The notes: generated from the letters alone by a model not told the origin. A stretch of 64,000 nucleotides of DNA from Pirellulales bacterium (GCA_019694435.1 JAIBBZ010000020.1:39261-103260), one strand, 5' to 3'. Shown: positions 36,831 to 45,936, counted from the stretch's first letter. Made by a program: numbers and translations.

Positions 36831-37109
36831 TCAGGCAATCTCGTCGAGCAACCGCGAGACGGCGACGTCGAGCTTGTGATCGTTGGCATAGGTGCCGTTA
36901 GCGATCTGCGCCTTGATGGCCGCGACGCGATCGGCGCGGATATCGGGCAGGTCGCGCACGGCATCGACCAACCGGCCGACGTCCGAGAGTTGTAATTCGT
37001 CGCTCGGCGAGCTCGAAACCGAGGGCGCAGCGGGAGCCGTGTTTCGCAACGCGTGCGGAGCACTGACCGACTGCGGGCCGTGAACGTGCGATGGGCCGTA
37101 GATCTGCAT
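36831..37109 (-). CDS. flgM: anti-sigma-28 factor FlgM
   Basis: 92 residues. The C-terminal FlgM core is LPDIRADRVAAIKAQIANGTY, then LDVAVSRLLDEIA. The N-terminus MQIYGPSHVHGPQSV resembles planctomycete FlgM proteins. The ATG at 37109 follows GGAGG at good spacing; longer in-frame starts lack one. FlgM binds FliA (gene at 45017-45799) until the hook is complete and is then exported. It sits 8 kb from the main flagellar cluster. Confidence 0.8.
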   Translation of the reverse strand: MQIYGPSHVHGPQSVSAPHALRNTAPAAPSVSSSPSDELQLSDVGRLVDAVRDLPDIRADRVAAIKAQIANGTYANDHKLDVAVSRLLDEIA

Positions 37110-38078
37110 TTCTTCCTCCCCAGGGCCGGGCTCGCGTGACAAGGAATCCATCGACAACGGTTCCTCGATGACGAGCTTTGGGCCGAGTGCTTGGTGGTGA
37201 CCGGAACGAACGCCGGGTGGACGGGTCGTGATCGTCGTTCGCGCGAGCACCTTGGCGGCTTGTCTCAACGGCTGGCCCGACAGGGCACTGGAGATGTTCG
37301 CCGTTGAAACCTCTTCGCCGCAGGCACGCCTCGCCACGAGGGCTGACGACCGTTAGGCCTGACACACGACTTGCCGGCGCCGCGCTCCCTGTCAATCGCA
37401 GATCGACCTTGCGGGCACGGAAAGGATCGCACCCGTTTCATCGACCAGGGACGCAACGCGGCTGAAAAAAACCTCCTCGATCGTAGCTTTATGGGTTGCA
37501 GGGAACGAACCGCGATGACGTGGCGCGACGACGTTGTCCCGTGTCGGCGCGCGTGGACAAATTGCGACGCCACGACGGGGAAAACCGGCCGATTCGCGCG
37601 AAGCGCGCCGGGCGATTCAGGCGGTTGCGTCGAGCCAACACGTGCGACCGCCACCGACTCCTTTCTTCGCGTTGGCGCGATGGACAATTCGCGCGACGCG
37701 ATCGACTCCTGGCCTGTTGCGCGGGGTCGTGCCGGCCGTGGCCGGTTACGATCCGCGGAGGCGCTGTAACTGTCATACGTGGCCCAGCCGCGACCGGTTC
37801 GCGGCAAGGTGGCCCTACGGCCCGCGCCACCCGCCTCGGGGGCCGTCGGGGCCGGGCGGATTGTAGGCCTGCCCCTGGAAAACCAACAAGGGCAGGCAGT
37901 CGGACCCGGGGGCCCGGCGGCTTGGGGAACCCTGAGAATTGGCCAGGCTTGCTGGCAGGCCTGGCGCGGTCTGCTGCCATTGCCACCGCCGGCTGCGAAA
38001 CTTTGCGGCCTGGCGGCGGTTTAGAATGTGTGGCGTGTCTCGAGATCAGGCCTGTTACCCTCCTGCGAGGAGCCCGCA
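37110..38078. other. 969-base region without a convincing gene
   Basis: Between flgM and the EF-hand gene, divergent. Several short open frames exist on both strands but they overlap one another, lack ribosome sites and read as GC-rich noise. The region holds a run GCTGAAAAAAACC near 37461 and the TAGAAT hexamer at 38022. Nothing else seen. Confidence 0.4.
38022..38027 (+). promoter_or_regulatory. candidate -10 element of the EF-hand gene
   Basis: TAGAAT after GGCGGTT, 52 bases before the ATG at 38079. Same context and distance as at purB. Confidence 0.4.
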
Positions 38079-39137
38079 ATGGCGTTCATCCGCACCCTTT
38101 CTGCCATGATCGTGCTGGCCTGGCTGGGGGCCCCTGCCCTGGCCGATGAGCCGGGCGACGGCGCGCCACCCCAGAATCCACCGGCGCAGCCGGGCGAGGA
38201 TCCGGCCGCGCTGTTCGCCGAAATGGACACCAATCAAGACGGTTTCGTTTCGCGCGACGAGATTCCCGAGGCCAAGCGGCGGTTGTTTCGCCGCCTGATG
38301 ACGCAAGGCGACAAGGACGGCGACGAACGCTTGAGTAAGGACGAATTTGTCGCCGGGCTCGAATCGAACCGGCCCGATCGCCCCTTGCCCGACGCCCAGG
38401 CCATGCGCGAGCGGCGCCGCCAGGCCGGTGGGCCCCCGGGTGAAGGACAACCGGGGCGCCCCGATCCCGGTCAGCTATTCACATTGGCCGACGCCAACGG
38501 CGACGGAGTCGTGACCGAAGACGAACTGCCCGAAGAGCGTCGTGGAATGTTTGCCATGTTGGTGCAGCGCGGCGACCGCGACGGCGACGGCGCGATGAGC
38601 CGCGACGAGTTCCTGACGGCGATGCGCGAACTGCGGCCCGGTGGCCCGCCGTCGGGCGACGGTCCGCCGGGACGTCCGGATGGCCCTTCGGGCGATCCCT
38701 TGGGCCGCCGGTTGATGGAGGCCCTCGATAGCGACGGCGACCACGCGCTGTCATCGTCGGAGCTTGCCGCCGCCGGCGAAGCGCTGAAGAAGCTCGATCT
38801 GGATGGCGATGGAGCAGTCAGCGAACAGGAGCTGCACGGACCGCCAGGCAGACCCGGCCGCCCGGGCGCGGGCGACGGTCCCCCGGGGATCGAGCAGCTC
38901 GTGGCGCGGATCATGCAAACCGATAGCGATGGCGACGGCCTGATCTCGGAGAGCGAGTGCCCGCCGCGGCTGCAGCAGGCCTTTGGCCGGCTCGACGCCA
39001 ACGGCGACGGAGGACTTGACGAAACCGAACTGAAGAACGGTGCCCAGGCGATTGCCCGCTTCATGCAAAAGAAGGGCAAGGACGCCAAGCCGCCGGTCAA
39101 GAAGAAAAAGAAGCCGGCCGGCGACACGTCAAATTGA
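38079..39137 (+). CDS. secreted protein with eight EF-hand calcium loops
   Basis: 352 residues with a signal peptide (1-22, ending ALA). Eight EF-hand loops in four groups: DTNQDGFVSRDE (50-61), DKDGDERLSKDE, DANGDGVVTEDE, DRDGDGAMSRDE, DSDGDHALSSSE, DLDGDGAVSEQE, DSDGDGLISESE and DANGDGGLDETE, joined by glycine/proline-rich linkers. Most loops have Asp at positions 1, 3, 5 and Glu at 12, so calcium binding is likely. The lysine-rich tail (KKKKK) may contact anionic polymers. GAGGAG seven bases before the ATG. Role outside the cell unknown. Confidence 0.88.
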   Translation: MAFIRTLSAMIVLAWLGAPALADEPGDGAPPQNPPAQPGEDPAALFAEMDTNQDGFVSRDEIPEAKRRLFRRLMTQGDKDGDERLSKDEFVAGLESNRPDRPLPDAQAMRERRRQAGGPPGEGQPGRPDPGQLFTLADANGDGVVTEDELPEERRGMFAMLVQRGDRDGDGAMSRDEFLTAMRELRPGGPPSGDGPPGRPDGPSGDPLGRRLMEALDSDGDHALSSSELAAAGEALKKLDLDGDGAVSEQELHGPPGRPGRPGAGDGPPGIEQLVARIMQTDSDGDGLISESECPPRLQQAFGRLDANGDGGLDETELKNGAQAIARFMQKKGKDAKPPVKKKKKPAGDTSN

Positions 39138-39288
39138 GGTGAAAACGACCGGCCGACCGCGGTCCACTTGCCTGCCCTGCGCGCGAGTGGGCCGTCGGAA
39201 TTGAATCCCGAAAAACGAGCATCTTGCTCCTACCGCCGACGCTCTTGGCGTGGCGGATTTCCCCGTCCGCGCGGCGCCACAACCCACA

Positions 39289-39311
39289 CCGCCGCGCGGC
39301 GGTTTTTTTTT
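39289..39311 (+). terminator. rho-independent terminator after the EF-hand gene
   Basis: The perfect palindrome CCGCCGCGCGGCGG (39289-39302) is followed by nine thymines. It lies 152 bases after the stop. The remainder of the 411-base gap to 39548 shows no gene. Confidence 0.8.
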
Positions 39312-39548
39312 GCGCATCGGACGGCGCTGCTGCCGCTTCCGGCAACCGGCCGCCGTTCGGGTTGCGCGAACCTGAACATCTTTACCGTGTCGAACGTATC
39401 AGTCACGTAGAGGGAGTGTGGAGCAGCGATCGGATCGGCAGCCGGGCACGGCCCCAACGCGGGCCCGGGGAGTGGCCGCTCAACGGATCGGGCTCGCCTT
39501 CTGCAGAGACGCAGGCCACCACGGAACACGTAAGAGGGGGCCGGACCC

Positions 39549-39764
39549 ATGACGTCCGATCGCAACCGACTGAACTCGCCCACCGATCAAGCCGGTGCGG
39601 ATGAGCCCGTCTTGCTCGATCAAGAGCATCCCTTTGCCGAGTTCGCCCGCTGGCTCGAGGCACAACTCGTGGCGCTCGAGCTGCGGTACGCCGATCAAAT
39701 GACTGCCCGCTCGGTTGCCCGGGCCGCTCGTAGCGATCGGCATAGCCGCTTCAAATCACGGTAA
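39549..39764 (+). CDS. small hypothetical protein
   Basis: 71 residues. GAGGGGG precedes the ATG. An acidic central segment (LLDQEHPFAEFARWLEAQL) forms one helix and the C-terminus is basic (ARAARSDRHSRFKSR). No family recognised. Supported by its ribosome site and codon composition only. It converges with the hydrolase gene at 39789. Confidence 0.5.
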   Translation: MTSDRNRLNSPTDQAGADEPVLLDQEHPFAEFARWLEAQLVALELRYADQMTARSVARAARSDRHSRFKSR

Positions 39765-39788
39765 CGCACGAGGATTGCGTTCGTCCGC

Positions 39789-41981
39789 TCAGCGCAACAA
39801 CCAGTCGGCAATGGCGTCGACTCCTGCCCCGGCGGCGAGCTGATCTGCGCTGCCGGCAGCCTCAAACGCGGCCCGGACCTCGGGCAAGTCACGGCCCTGC
39901 GGTTCACCGCCGATCCAAAGCTCGTGCGGCGCCGCCAGCGACAAAAGTCCCGGCAGATCGCCGTACTTGACTGCCCCGGGCAGAAACTGGGGTTGATCGA
40001 TCGACGTCAGCGCGGCAAATCGAAAGCCTTCCGTATCGATCGCCGCGCGGCGAATCTGATCGCCAGAGATGGCCCGGGCCAGCGCCGCATAGGGCGCGGC
40101 ACCTGCGACGGCCACCAGGTCGATCGTCGCCTCGGGATGCACCTGCCGCGCGCTAGCCACGAGGGTCAAGATGTCGTGCGCGCGTTGGACCACCAACGGG
40201 TCGTTATAGCCGAACGTATAGCCGGCGAATCCAGGCTGTCCATTCTTCTGCCGATCCACCAGCCGCGCGACGGCGAGCGGTTGGCCGTCGGCCGAGAACT
40301 CGCCTTGGCCGATCAGGTCGACGCCGACCACCGCGCTTCCGCCCGCGATCAGCCGGGTGACCGCCGGCAGCGGTTTGCCGTCGTCGGCAAACAGGCCGGC
40401 CTTGCCACGCTCGCTCAGCCAGAACACGAAGCGCTCGCGGTTCCAGTCCTTGGCTGCCAGGGCGATCACCGGTAGCGCGGCACCGTTGCGCTGGTTACGC
40501 ACCAGGAAGCGATGCAGGTCTGCTCCTTCGTAAGCGTCGGTGCCGAGCGGTTCCAGGTGCACGTCGGAGGGCGCCGGCAGCGGCCCAACGATCGCATGAT
40601 AGGCCCCGCCCACGACATCTCGGTACCGGGCCAGCGACTCGGCGTCGCGTGGAATCGATTGCCGAAGCTGCTTGTCCGCGGCCTCGGCCATCTGCCGCAC
40701 GAGCATCCGCTCGAAGGCCGCACCCGCGGGAGGCTTCGGATGCGCTTCATCCCAGACGTGCATTTCGGGGATCGACAGCGGCTGAAAATCCTCCTCGACG
40801 ATCGGGTCTTCAAACCCCAGGTTCAAATGCTTGTTGAACCAGGAATACATCACCGCCCGGCTGACATAGTTGTAATTGTGCGGGAAGTGCAGCAGCGGTT
40901 TCGCCATCACCCGGTCGGGCACACCGAGCACCGCGTACAGCTTTTGCAACTCGGGCAGTCCCTTGGTGGCGATCTCCTTGGTCCAGTCGTCGGCCGCGAC
41001 CATGCCCAAGGGGCGCGGCGCCGTCAGCGCGGCGATCTCGACGTTGCCGGTACGCACGCGCAGGTAGTCGGCGTTTTCGCAGGTGCAGCCGCCTTGCATG
41101 GCGGTTGAGACCATCACCGCCGGAAAGGCCGCTGTGGGGCGATCGTCGATCGCGCAGAGCATAAAGGTTTGCGTGCCGCCGCCGCTGGCGCCCGTCACGC
41201 CGATCCGCGTGGCGTCAACGTCCTCGAGCGACGTGAGAAAATCGAGCGCACGCAGCGAATCGTAAGTCTGCAGGCCCATGATCGATTGCAAGCGCAATTC
41301 GGCCTGCGGGCTGAAAAAGCCCCAATCGGTGGCCGAGTTCATGCTTTCGCGCGGGCCGGCGCGATGATCGAGTTGCGTGCTGTCGGCATAGCCGATCATG
41401 TCGTAATGAAAGACGACACAACCCATCCGCGCCAGCTGCACGCAACGGGCCTGCAACGGATACCGGCCGGCCAATTCGAACCGTTCGGCGCCGTTGACCA
41501 GGTCCTGGCGGATTTGCTTTTCGCCGGCGTCGTAAAAGCGCCCATTGGCCCAGTGTCCATGCGGGCACAACACGCCGGGGCGCCGCCCGGTCTTGTGCTT
41601 GGGCCGATAGAGATTGCCTGTCACGAAGAAGCCGGGGAGGCTTTCGAAGAAGACCTTTTCAACGGTGTATTCGGGGCGGTCGACGCGCCCGTGAATCGTG
41701 GCCCGCAGCGGCGTCGGCTCGGGCAGCGGCCACAACCCTTGCGAGACGAGCAACTGCCGGCGGAGCTCGACGGCGCGTTTCGACCAGGCCTCGGCCGATT
41801 CGGGCGGCGCGAAGGGGAAATAGCCGTTGAGCGTCACGAGCGGCTGCAAGCGCCGATCATCGGGCACCTGGCCCTCGGGCAGCACCCGCGGCGGCGCGGC
41901 CAGGCACGCCGGCACCAGCGACCCATATGCCAGCATAAGCAGCGCGCAACGAACAACTCGAGCGAACGCGGATCGTGACAT
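39789..41981 (-). CDS. secreted tandem alpha/beta hydrolase (acetyl-xylan-esterase-like)
   Basis: 730 residues. Signal peptide about 1-29 (ending ACLA). First domain: nucleophile elbow TGASGGG (S266), a possible acid D331/D332 and H368 (HFPHN). A second hydrolase-like domain without a clear triad covers about 500-720. Related in layout to 19327-21255 (one active plus one degenerate domain), so the two are probably paralogues acting on different acylated glycans. ATG 41981 follows GAGG; ATG 42002 is the alternative. Confidence 0.75.
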   Translation of the reverse strand: MSRSAFARVVRCALLMLAYGSLVPACLAAPPRVLPEGQVPDDRRLQPLVTLNGYFPFAPPESAEAWSKRAVELRRQLLVSQGLWPLPEPTPLRATIHGRVDRPEYTVEKVFFESLPGFFVTGNLYRPKHKTGRRPGVLCPHGHWANGRFYDAGEKQIRQDLVNGAERFELAGRYPLQARCVQLARMGCVVFHYDMIGYADSTQLDHRAGPRESMNSATDWGFFSPQAELRLQSIMGLQTYDSLRALDFLTSLEDVDATRIGVTGASGGGTQTFMLCAIDDRPTAAFPAVMVSTAMQGGCTCENADYLRVRTGNVEIAALTAPRPLGMVAADDWTKEIATKGLPELQKLYAVLGVPDRVMAKPLLHFPHNYNYVSRAVMYSWFNKHLNLGFEDPIVEEDFQPLSIPEMHVWDEAHPKPPAGAAFERMLVRQMAEAADKQLRQSIPRDAESLARYRDVVGGAYHAIVGPLPAPSDVHLEPLGTDAYEGADLHRFLVRNQRNGAALPVIALAAKDWNRERFVFWLSERGKAGLFADDGKPLPAVTRLIAGGSAVVGVDLIGQGEFSADGQPLAVARLVDRQKNGQPGFAGYTFGYNDPLVVQRAHDILTLVASARQVHPEATIDLVAVAGAAPYAALARAISGDQIRRAAIDTEGFRFAALTSIDQPQFLPGAVKYGDLPGLLSLAAPHELWIGGEPQGRDLPEVRAAFEAAGSADQLAAGAGVDAIADWLLR

Positions 41982-42088
41982 GGAAACCTCGGGGAGCAGC
42001 ATGGCCGCCGTGTGCGGGTCAACGCGGTGCCGAATTGGATGCGGGCAGATTGCGGCACAGTTTAGTCGGCAGCCCGCCGGTTCGCGAG

Positions 42089-43069
42089 TTAGGCCATTGC
42101 CGATTTAAGAAACCTCGCCACCAGCGACGGGGCCGATATCAACACCCCGAACAAGTAAGAGACGATCAGCGAGAAATAGACACCTTCTGGACACCAATCG
42201 GCGCGCGTCGCCACCATCCAGCCGAACATGGCCAGGAACGCAAACACCGTAGGCACGGTAATCATCATCGCGGCGGCGTCACGGCGAGCGGCAAACACGA
42301 TCGGCAAGCCCACGGCCACCGGCAAGACGACGAAGCCAATCTGCACACCGCTAGGCAAGCCGGTCAAGCGGACGACGCCCAACCACACGGCACCGCAGGT
42401 CGTCGCGATCAACATGGATGCCAGGGAATACTGCCACCTGCGCGGGCCTTCGACGGACACTCGACGGCAGTGCCACCAGCGCAACCGCAATTCTACGGCC
42501 TTCTGCCGAACCAGCCGGGCCAAGTCCCAACACGCCGCGGCGATCAGCGCCGCCAAGGCGAATCTTTGCAGTCCGAGCCTCAGGGATTGATTCTCTGCGT
42601 GCGGCAAACCTATGGCTATGGCGGTGCCGGAGGCCATAAGCAAAGCAATTCGGATCACCAGCGCGGCATCGACCAGTCGCCCGACGATTAAGGCGGCGGC
42701 CAGCATTCCTGCCACGATCGCCGGGATGGGGAAGCTGCTGTGGGTGTACATCACGACAAACAGGGGCAACACCACGCCGGCAAGATGCACGCTCACGGCG
42801 TCTCCCGGCGATCGTCGCCTGGATGCCCAAGCGACGATCAACACCATCAGCGAGCACCACACGTAAACCGGCCAGGTGGCCGTGAAGAATTCTTTTTGCA
42901 ACAGGAGCATGCCGAGGATCAGCGCGCCGGGCGCGATGGCCAGCAAGTACGCCAAGCTGAACAGCCGCTGCGTGAAGGCCGAGCGCCGGGTTGGATCCGA
43001 TCGCCCGGCATCCTGCGCCATGAAGGCCGTGAATTCGCTCAAATCCCAGCCGTCGGTCCTGTCCTGCAT
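42089..43069 (-). CDS. multi-pass membrane protein of unknown function
   Basis: 326 residues with about nine hydrophobic helices, in two groups (35-170 and 215-320) separated by an arginine-rich cytoplasmic loop near 190-210. No motif or family recognised. The ATG at 43069 has no clear ribosome site and starts a polar N-terminus (MQDRTDGWDLSEF) before the first helix. The repeat copy at 43176-43254 ends 106 bases upstream. Confidence 0.65.
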   Translation of the reverse strand: MQDRTDGWDLSEFTAFMAQDAGRSDPTRRSAFTQRLFSLAYLLAIAPGALILGMLLLQKEFFTATWPVYVWCSLMVLIVAWASRRRSPGDAVSVHLAGVVLPLFVVMYTHSSFPIPAIVAGMLAAALIVGRLVDAALVIRIALLMASGTAIAIGLPHAENQSLRLGLQRFALAALIAAACWDLARLVRQKAVELRLRWWHCRRVSVEGPRRWQYSLASMLIATTCGAVWLGVVRLTGLPSGVQIGFVVLPVAVGLPIVFAARRDAAAMMITVPTVFAFLAMFGWMVATRADWCPEGVYFSLIVSYLFGVLISAPSLVARFLKSAMA

Positions 43070-43175
43070 GACGTCACGCCGCGCTGCGGCAGAGATTGCT
43101 CGATGGGAAAGGAACGCCCGTCCCCAAGTATGACCGAACCGCAAGCATGCGAGCAAAGCTTGGCGCCGCAATGAA

Positions 43176-43254
43176 AACAAGCCCAGGGCGGCACGCCCTG
43201 GGCTTGGTTCATGTCGGAAGCGGCCTTGCAAAGACCTCGGGTTCAGGTGCCGAG
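43176..43254. repeat. 80-bp copy of the fliA 3' end and terminator, copy 1
   Basis: Matches 44948-45026 with few differences: hairpin AGCCCAGGGCG-GCA-CGCCCTGGGCT (43180-43204), then CGGAAGCGGCCTTGCAAAGA and TTCAGGTGCCGA, the last being the final codons and stop of fliA on the minus strand. The match ends just after those codons. It marks the left edge of the toxin island. Confidence 0.85.
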
Positions 43255-43980
43255 CCGAGTATTGATTCCTGCCACCATTTCCTCTCCGGCTGGGCTGGGG
43301 TCCCTTACAGCGATCCACAGTTCTTCGCAAAAACCGCACCGTCGCCCAGGCCGCTCGCATTCTCGACGCCTGCGCCGTTGACTTACGGGAATACGGCCGA
43401 TACTTCGATGCTGCCGCAGTTGAGCTTCGCTCAGCCGCGGACCGCACCCGCCCTAACAGATGCTCAAAGGGCGTTCGCAACCAACGTCGAGATGGATGCC
43501 GTAGCGGACCGCCAGCCCTCGCTGTTGGGCTTCATGGCCGTCGCCGGAGCAACCACCTTGGCCAGCTTCGTGCCAGGCGTTGGCGAGGCGCTGGACATCG
43601 CGACACTGGTCTCACCCAAGTCAACCTCGGGTCAGCGGTCAGTAGCCTTGGCTAGCCTGGCGCTCAATATCGTTACGGGCGGAACAGCGCCAAACGCCGG
43701 GGGAGCGGCAGGACGGATTCACGGCAATGCACTGACGTCGCCTCGGATGGCATTTCTCTATCGGCTTGAAGACCTCGAGGGTAATCTGCTCAAGTGGGGT
43801 GTGACATAGGACATGGCCAAGAGGTATTCGCAGAGCTTCCTGGAAGGTAGGGCAATGAAAGAAGTTGCGAGTGGGTCACGTCGCGATATGATTCGCATGG
43901 AGCGAGGGTTGGTTGAGACTCAGCCCGGACCGTTGAACCTTGAGCGTTGGGCTGGTTCACGATTGGGAGGGCAGCCATGA
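43255..43980 (+). pseudogene. polymorphic toxin C-terminal fragment broken by an amber codon
   Basis: Open from the repeat edge with no start of its own. A pre-toxin segment SFVPGVGEALDIATLVSPKS, then ALNIVTGGTAPNAGGAAG, is followed by LYRLEDLEGNLLKWGVT. A TAG at 43807-43809 interrupts the frame, which resumes unbroken (DMAKRYSQSFLEGRAM, SGSRRDMIRMERGLVE, PGPLNLERWAG) to TGA 43980. One base change (CAG to TAG) would restore it. The toxin part looks like a GIY-YIG/URI nuclease fold (Tox-URI2 style): KWGVT, an Arg in KRYS, Glu in MERGLVE, Asn in PLNLERW. No native N-terminal Rhs body is attached, so it is either an orphan module or a deleted gene. Confidence 0.65.
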
Positions 43981-44450
43981 TTTCGCTTGGCTCGCACTTT
44001 CGCGGTCCGGAGCTCGATGGTTCGCGCATCGAAGCTTTGTTGCGTGCGACGGGACGGTCGATCTCCAAAGAGCGCGGTCCGTGGGTAGGCACGGACGACT
44101 TTGGCCCCTGCGATCCGCAACCGAAATCTGGGGTGTATTTCGAGAAGGGCTCAACCCCGGCAATCAACGTCGTCTTCTACGTGCCCGGCTCACTCGGCGA
44201 TTTCGATATCCCGAAGATCGAGGCGAGTCGCTTCTCACGCAAACAGAAATTGCTGTTGGTAGCGGTACCGGTGCCGAAAGCAGAGGTGGAATCGGGCGGA
44301 TCGGTCGAGTTTGTGATCGGCGCGCTGCAGGAAGCCAATCGCATCGCGGCGGAGACGTTCGCCAAAAAGGGGACCGAACCGTTCGATTTGGAGAAGGCAG
44401 AGGCGATCGTCGAGAAGGTCAAGCAGACGCTGGTGCATCAGGGGTTCTGA
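43977..44450 (+). CDS. candidate immunity protein of the toxin module
   Basis: 157 residues, no family recognised. The ATG at 43977 overlaps the toxin stop (ATGA), and GGGAGG lies six bases before it, as usual for a coupled immunity gene. The protein is soluble with mixed alpha/beta character (NVVFYVPGSLGDFDIPKIEASRF) and a helical C-terminus (EKAEAIVEKVKQTLV). It is intact although the toxin is broken, as expected if protection is still useful or if the decay is recent. The role is inferred from position only. Confidence 0.6.
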   Translation: MISLGSHFRGPELDGSRIEALLRATGRSISKERGPWVGTDDFGPCDPQPKSGVYFEKGSTPAINVVFYVPGSLGDFDIPKIEASRFSRKQKLLLVAVPVPKAEVESGGSVEFVIGALQEANRIAAETFAKKGTEPFDLEKAEAIVEKVKQTLVHQGF

Positions 44451-44609
44451 TCGACCGACTCGACCGCACCCTCGGCTGTTCACACGTCGGGCAGAAACTG
44501 CTCCACCGCGTCCATCGCGCCTAGCCGATCTTGGCCAGGACGCCGGTGAGGACGCAGAAGAAGGTGGCAGGAACGGTGGACTCGGCTGCATCGTAGCCAT
44601 ACCGAGCGA

Positions 44610-44870
44610 GTGCTGACCCAGGGCCGCTCCTGGCTGCTTGACGATCCACAGGATCCGGTGGCCGTTAGTCGTAAGTTCGGTACCTCGGCGACGAGCGAGG
44701 CCCGGGTCTATTCTTCGTTCGGCAAGAAGTTCCAGGCGTTCGACTACGACAACTCGGGCAATCTGACCGCGACGCCGGCGGTCAACACGTTCGGCACCGG
44801 CCTCGCCAGCACGTTCGCCTTTGCCGGGCGGCAACTCGACGCCGGCGCGGGGGGCAAAAGAACGCTGACC
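44610..44870 (+). pseudogene. Rhs-core-like fragment
   Basis: The reading frame shows scraps of an Rhs/YD-repeat core: WLLDDPQDPVA, ARVYSSFGK, YDNSGNLTA and FAFAGRQLDA, the last like the FxGRxxDxETGL end of the core. The continuation that should follow (a YYRARYYDP-like motif) is missing; the frame enters unrelated sequence and then repeat copy 2. It has no start or ribosome site. The remaining 44451-44609 stretch shows nothing identifiable. Confidence 0.4.
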
Positions 44871-44942
44871 GCCAGCCGCGGGCGCGCGAGACAGTTCAGG
44901 CACGGCCCGTGGCCGGCAAGAGCATGTAGAGAATTGCCGTCG

Positions 44943-44977
44943 ACAAGAACAAAGCCCAGGGCGGATGGCCCTGGGCT
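44943..44977 (-). terminator. rho-independent terminator of fliA
   Basis: On the minus strand, AGCCCAGGGC-CATCC-GCCCTGGGCT (44953-44977) is followed by TTTGTTCTT. It lies 40 bases after the fliA stop. The same hairpin is duplicated at 43180-43204. Confidence 0.75.
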
Positions 44978-45026
44978 GTTCTGATGATCGGAAGCGGCCT
45001 TGCAAAGACCTCCCGTTCAGGTGCCG
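44948..45026. repeat. 80-bp copy of the fliA 3' end and terminator, copy 2
   Basis: The in-place copy, overlapping the last codons of fliA. The partner is 43176-43254. The two are in the same orientation and 1.77 kb apart. Confidence 0.85.
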
Positions 45027-45799
45027 AACTCGGGGCGGCGGCGGGCGAGCTGGTTTTGCAGCCGCTGGACGATCGAGCTGTGCATCTGGCTGACGCGGCT
45101 TTCCGAGAGATCGAGCGTCGCGCCGATCTCTTTCATCGTCAGCTCTTCGTAATAGTAGAGGATGATGATCAGCCGCTCGTTGCGGTTCAGGCCCTTGGTG
45201 ACCAGACGCATCAGGTCGGCCTTTTGGATCCGGCGCGTCGGGTCCTCGCCCTTCTTGTCCTCGAGAATGTCGATTTCGCGGACGTCTTTGTAGCTGTCGG
45301 TCTCGTACCACTTCTTGTTCAGGCTGATGAGGTTCACCGCGTTGGCGTCGAGAATCATCTTCTCGAGCTCTTCGACGGAGATGCTCATGTACTCGGCCAA
45401 TTCGGCCTCGGTGGGCGAACGGCCGCACTTGGCCTCGAGCGACTTCGTGGCTTCGTTCAGCTTGCTGGCCTTCGAGCGGACCAGCCGCGGGACCCAGTCC
45501 ATGGTCCGCAACTCGTCGAGCATCGCCCCGCGAATGCGCGGCACGCAATAGGTCTCGAATTTGACGCCGCGCGACAGGTCGAACGAGTCGATGGCGTCCA
45601 TCAGGCCGAACACGCCGGCCGAGATCAAGTCGTCGAGCTCAACACCCTCGGGCAGCCGGGCCCAGATCCGCTCGCCGTTGTACTTGACGAGCGGCAGGTA
45701 TTGCTCGACGAGCCGATTCCGCAACTCCTGATTATCAGGATCAGCTTTGAAAGCGACCCAAAGCTGCGCAATATCATCAGGAGCGACGGTAGTTGCCAT
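45017..45799 (-). CDS. fliA: flagellar sigma factor FliA (sigma-28)
   Basis: 260 residues. Region 2 (VEQYLPLVKYNGERI, DLISAGVFGLMDAIDSFD, VKFETYCVPRIRGAMLDELR), region 3 and region 4 (LNRNERLIIILYYYEELTMKEIGATLDLSESRVSQMH) are complete, as in FliA/WhiG. GGAGG precedes the ATG. It directs late flagellar genes and is held by FlgM. It is the last gene of the flhA-flhF-flhG-fliA block. Confidence 0.95.
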   Translation of the reverse strand: MATTVAPDDIAQLWVAFKADPDNQELRNRLVEQYLPLVKYNGERIWARLPEGVELDDLISAGVFGLMDAIDSFDLSRGVKFETYCVPRIRGAMLDELRTMDWVPRLVRSKASKLNEATKSLEAKCGRSPTEAELAEYMSISVEELEKMILDANAVNLISLNKKWYETDSYKDVREIDILEDKKGEDPTRRIQKADLMRLVTKGLNRNERLIIILYYYEELTMKEIGATLDLSESRVSQMHSSIVQRLQNQLARRRPEFGT

Positions 45800-45936
45800 G
45801 CTTTCCTCCGTGATGCGACGTGGGGCTCTTCATGAGCCGCGCTCGTGCCGGACGGCGTCTCAGGCGACGCGCCCGGCAGGTTGGTTATGCGTAATTCAGC
45901 GCTGGACAGGCGGCCACCGGTTCACGGTGCGCTGTG

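Noticed and set aside
37371..38149. Several overlapping frames in the flgM to EF-hand gap
   Set aside because: They compete with each other on both strands, lack ribosome sites and have no recognisable sequence.
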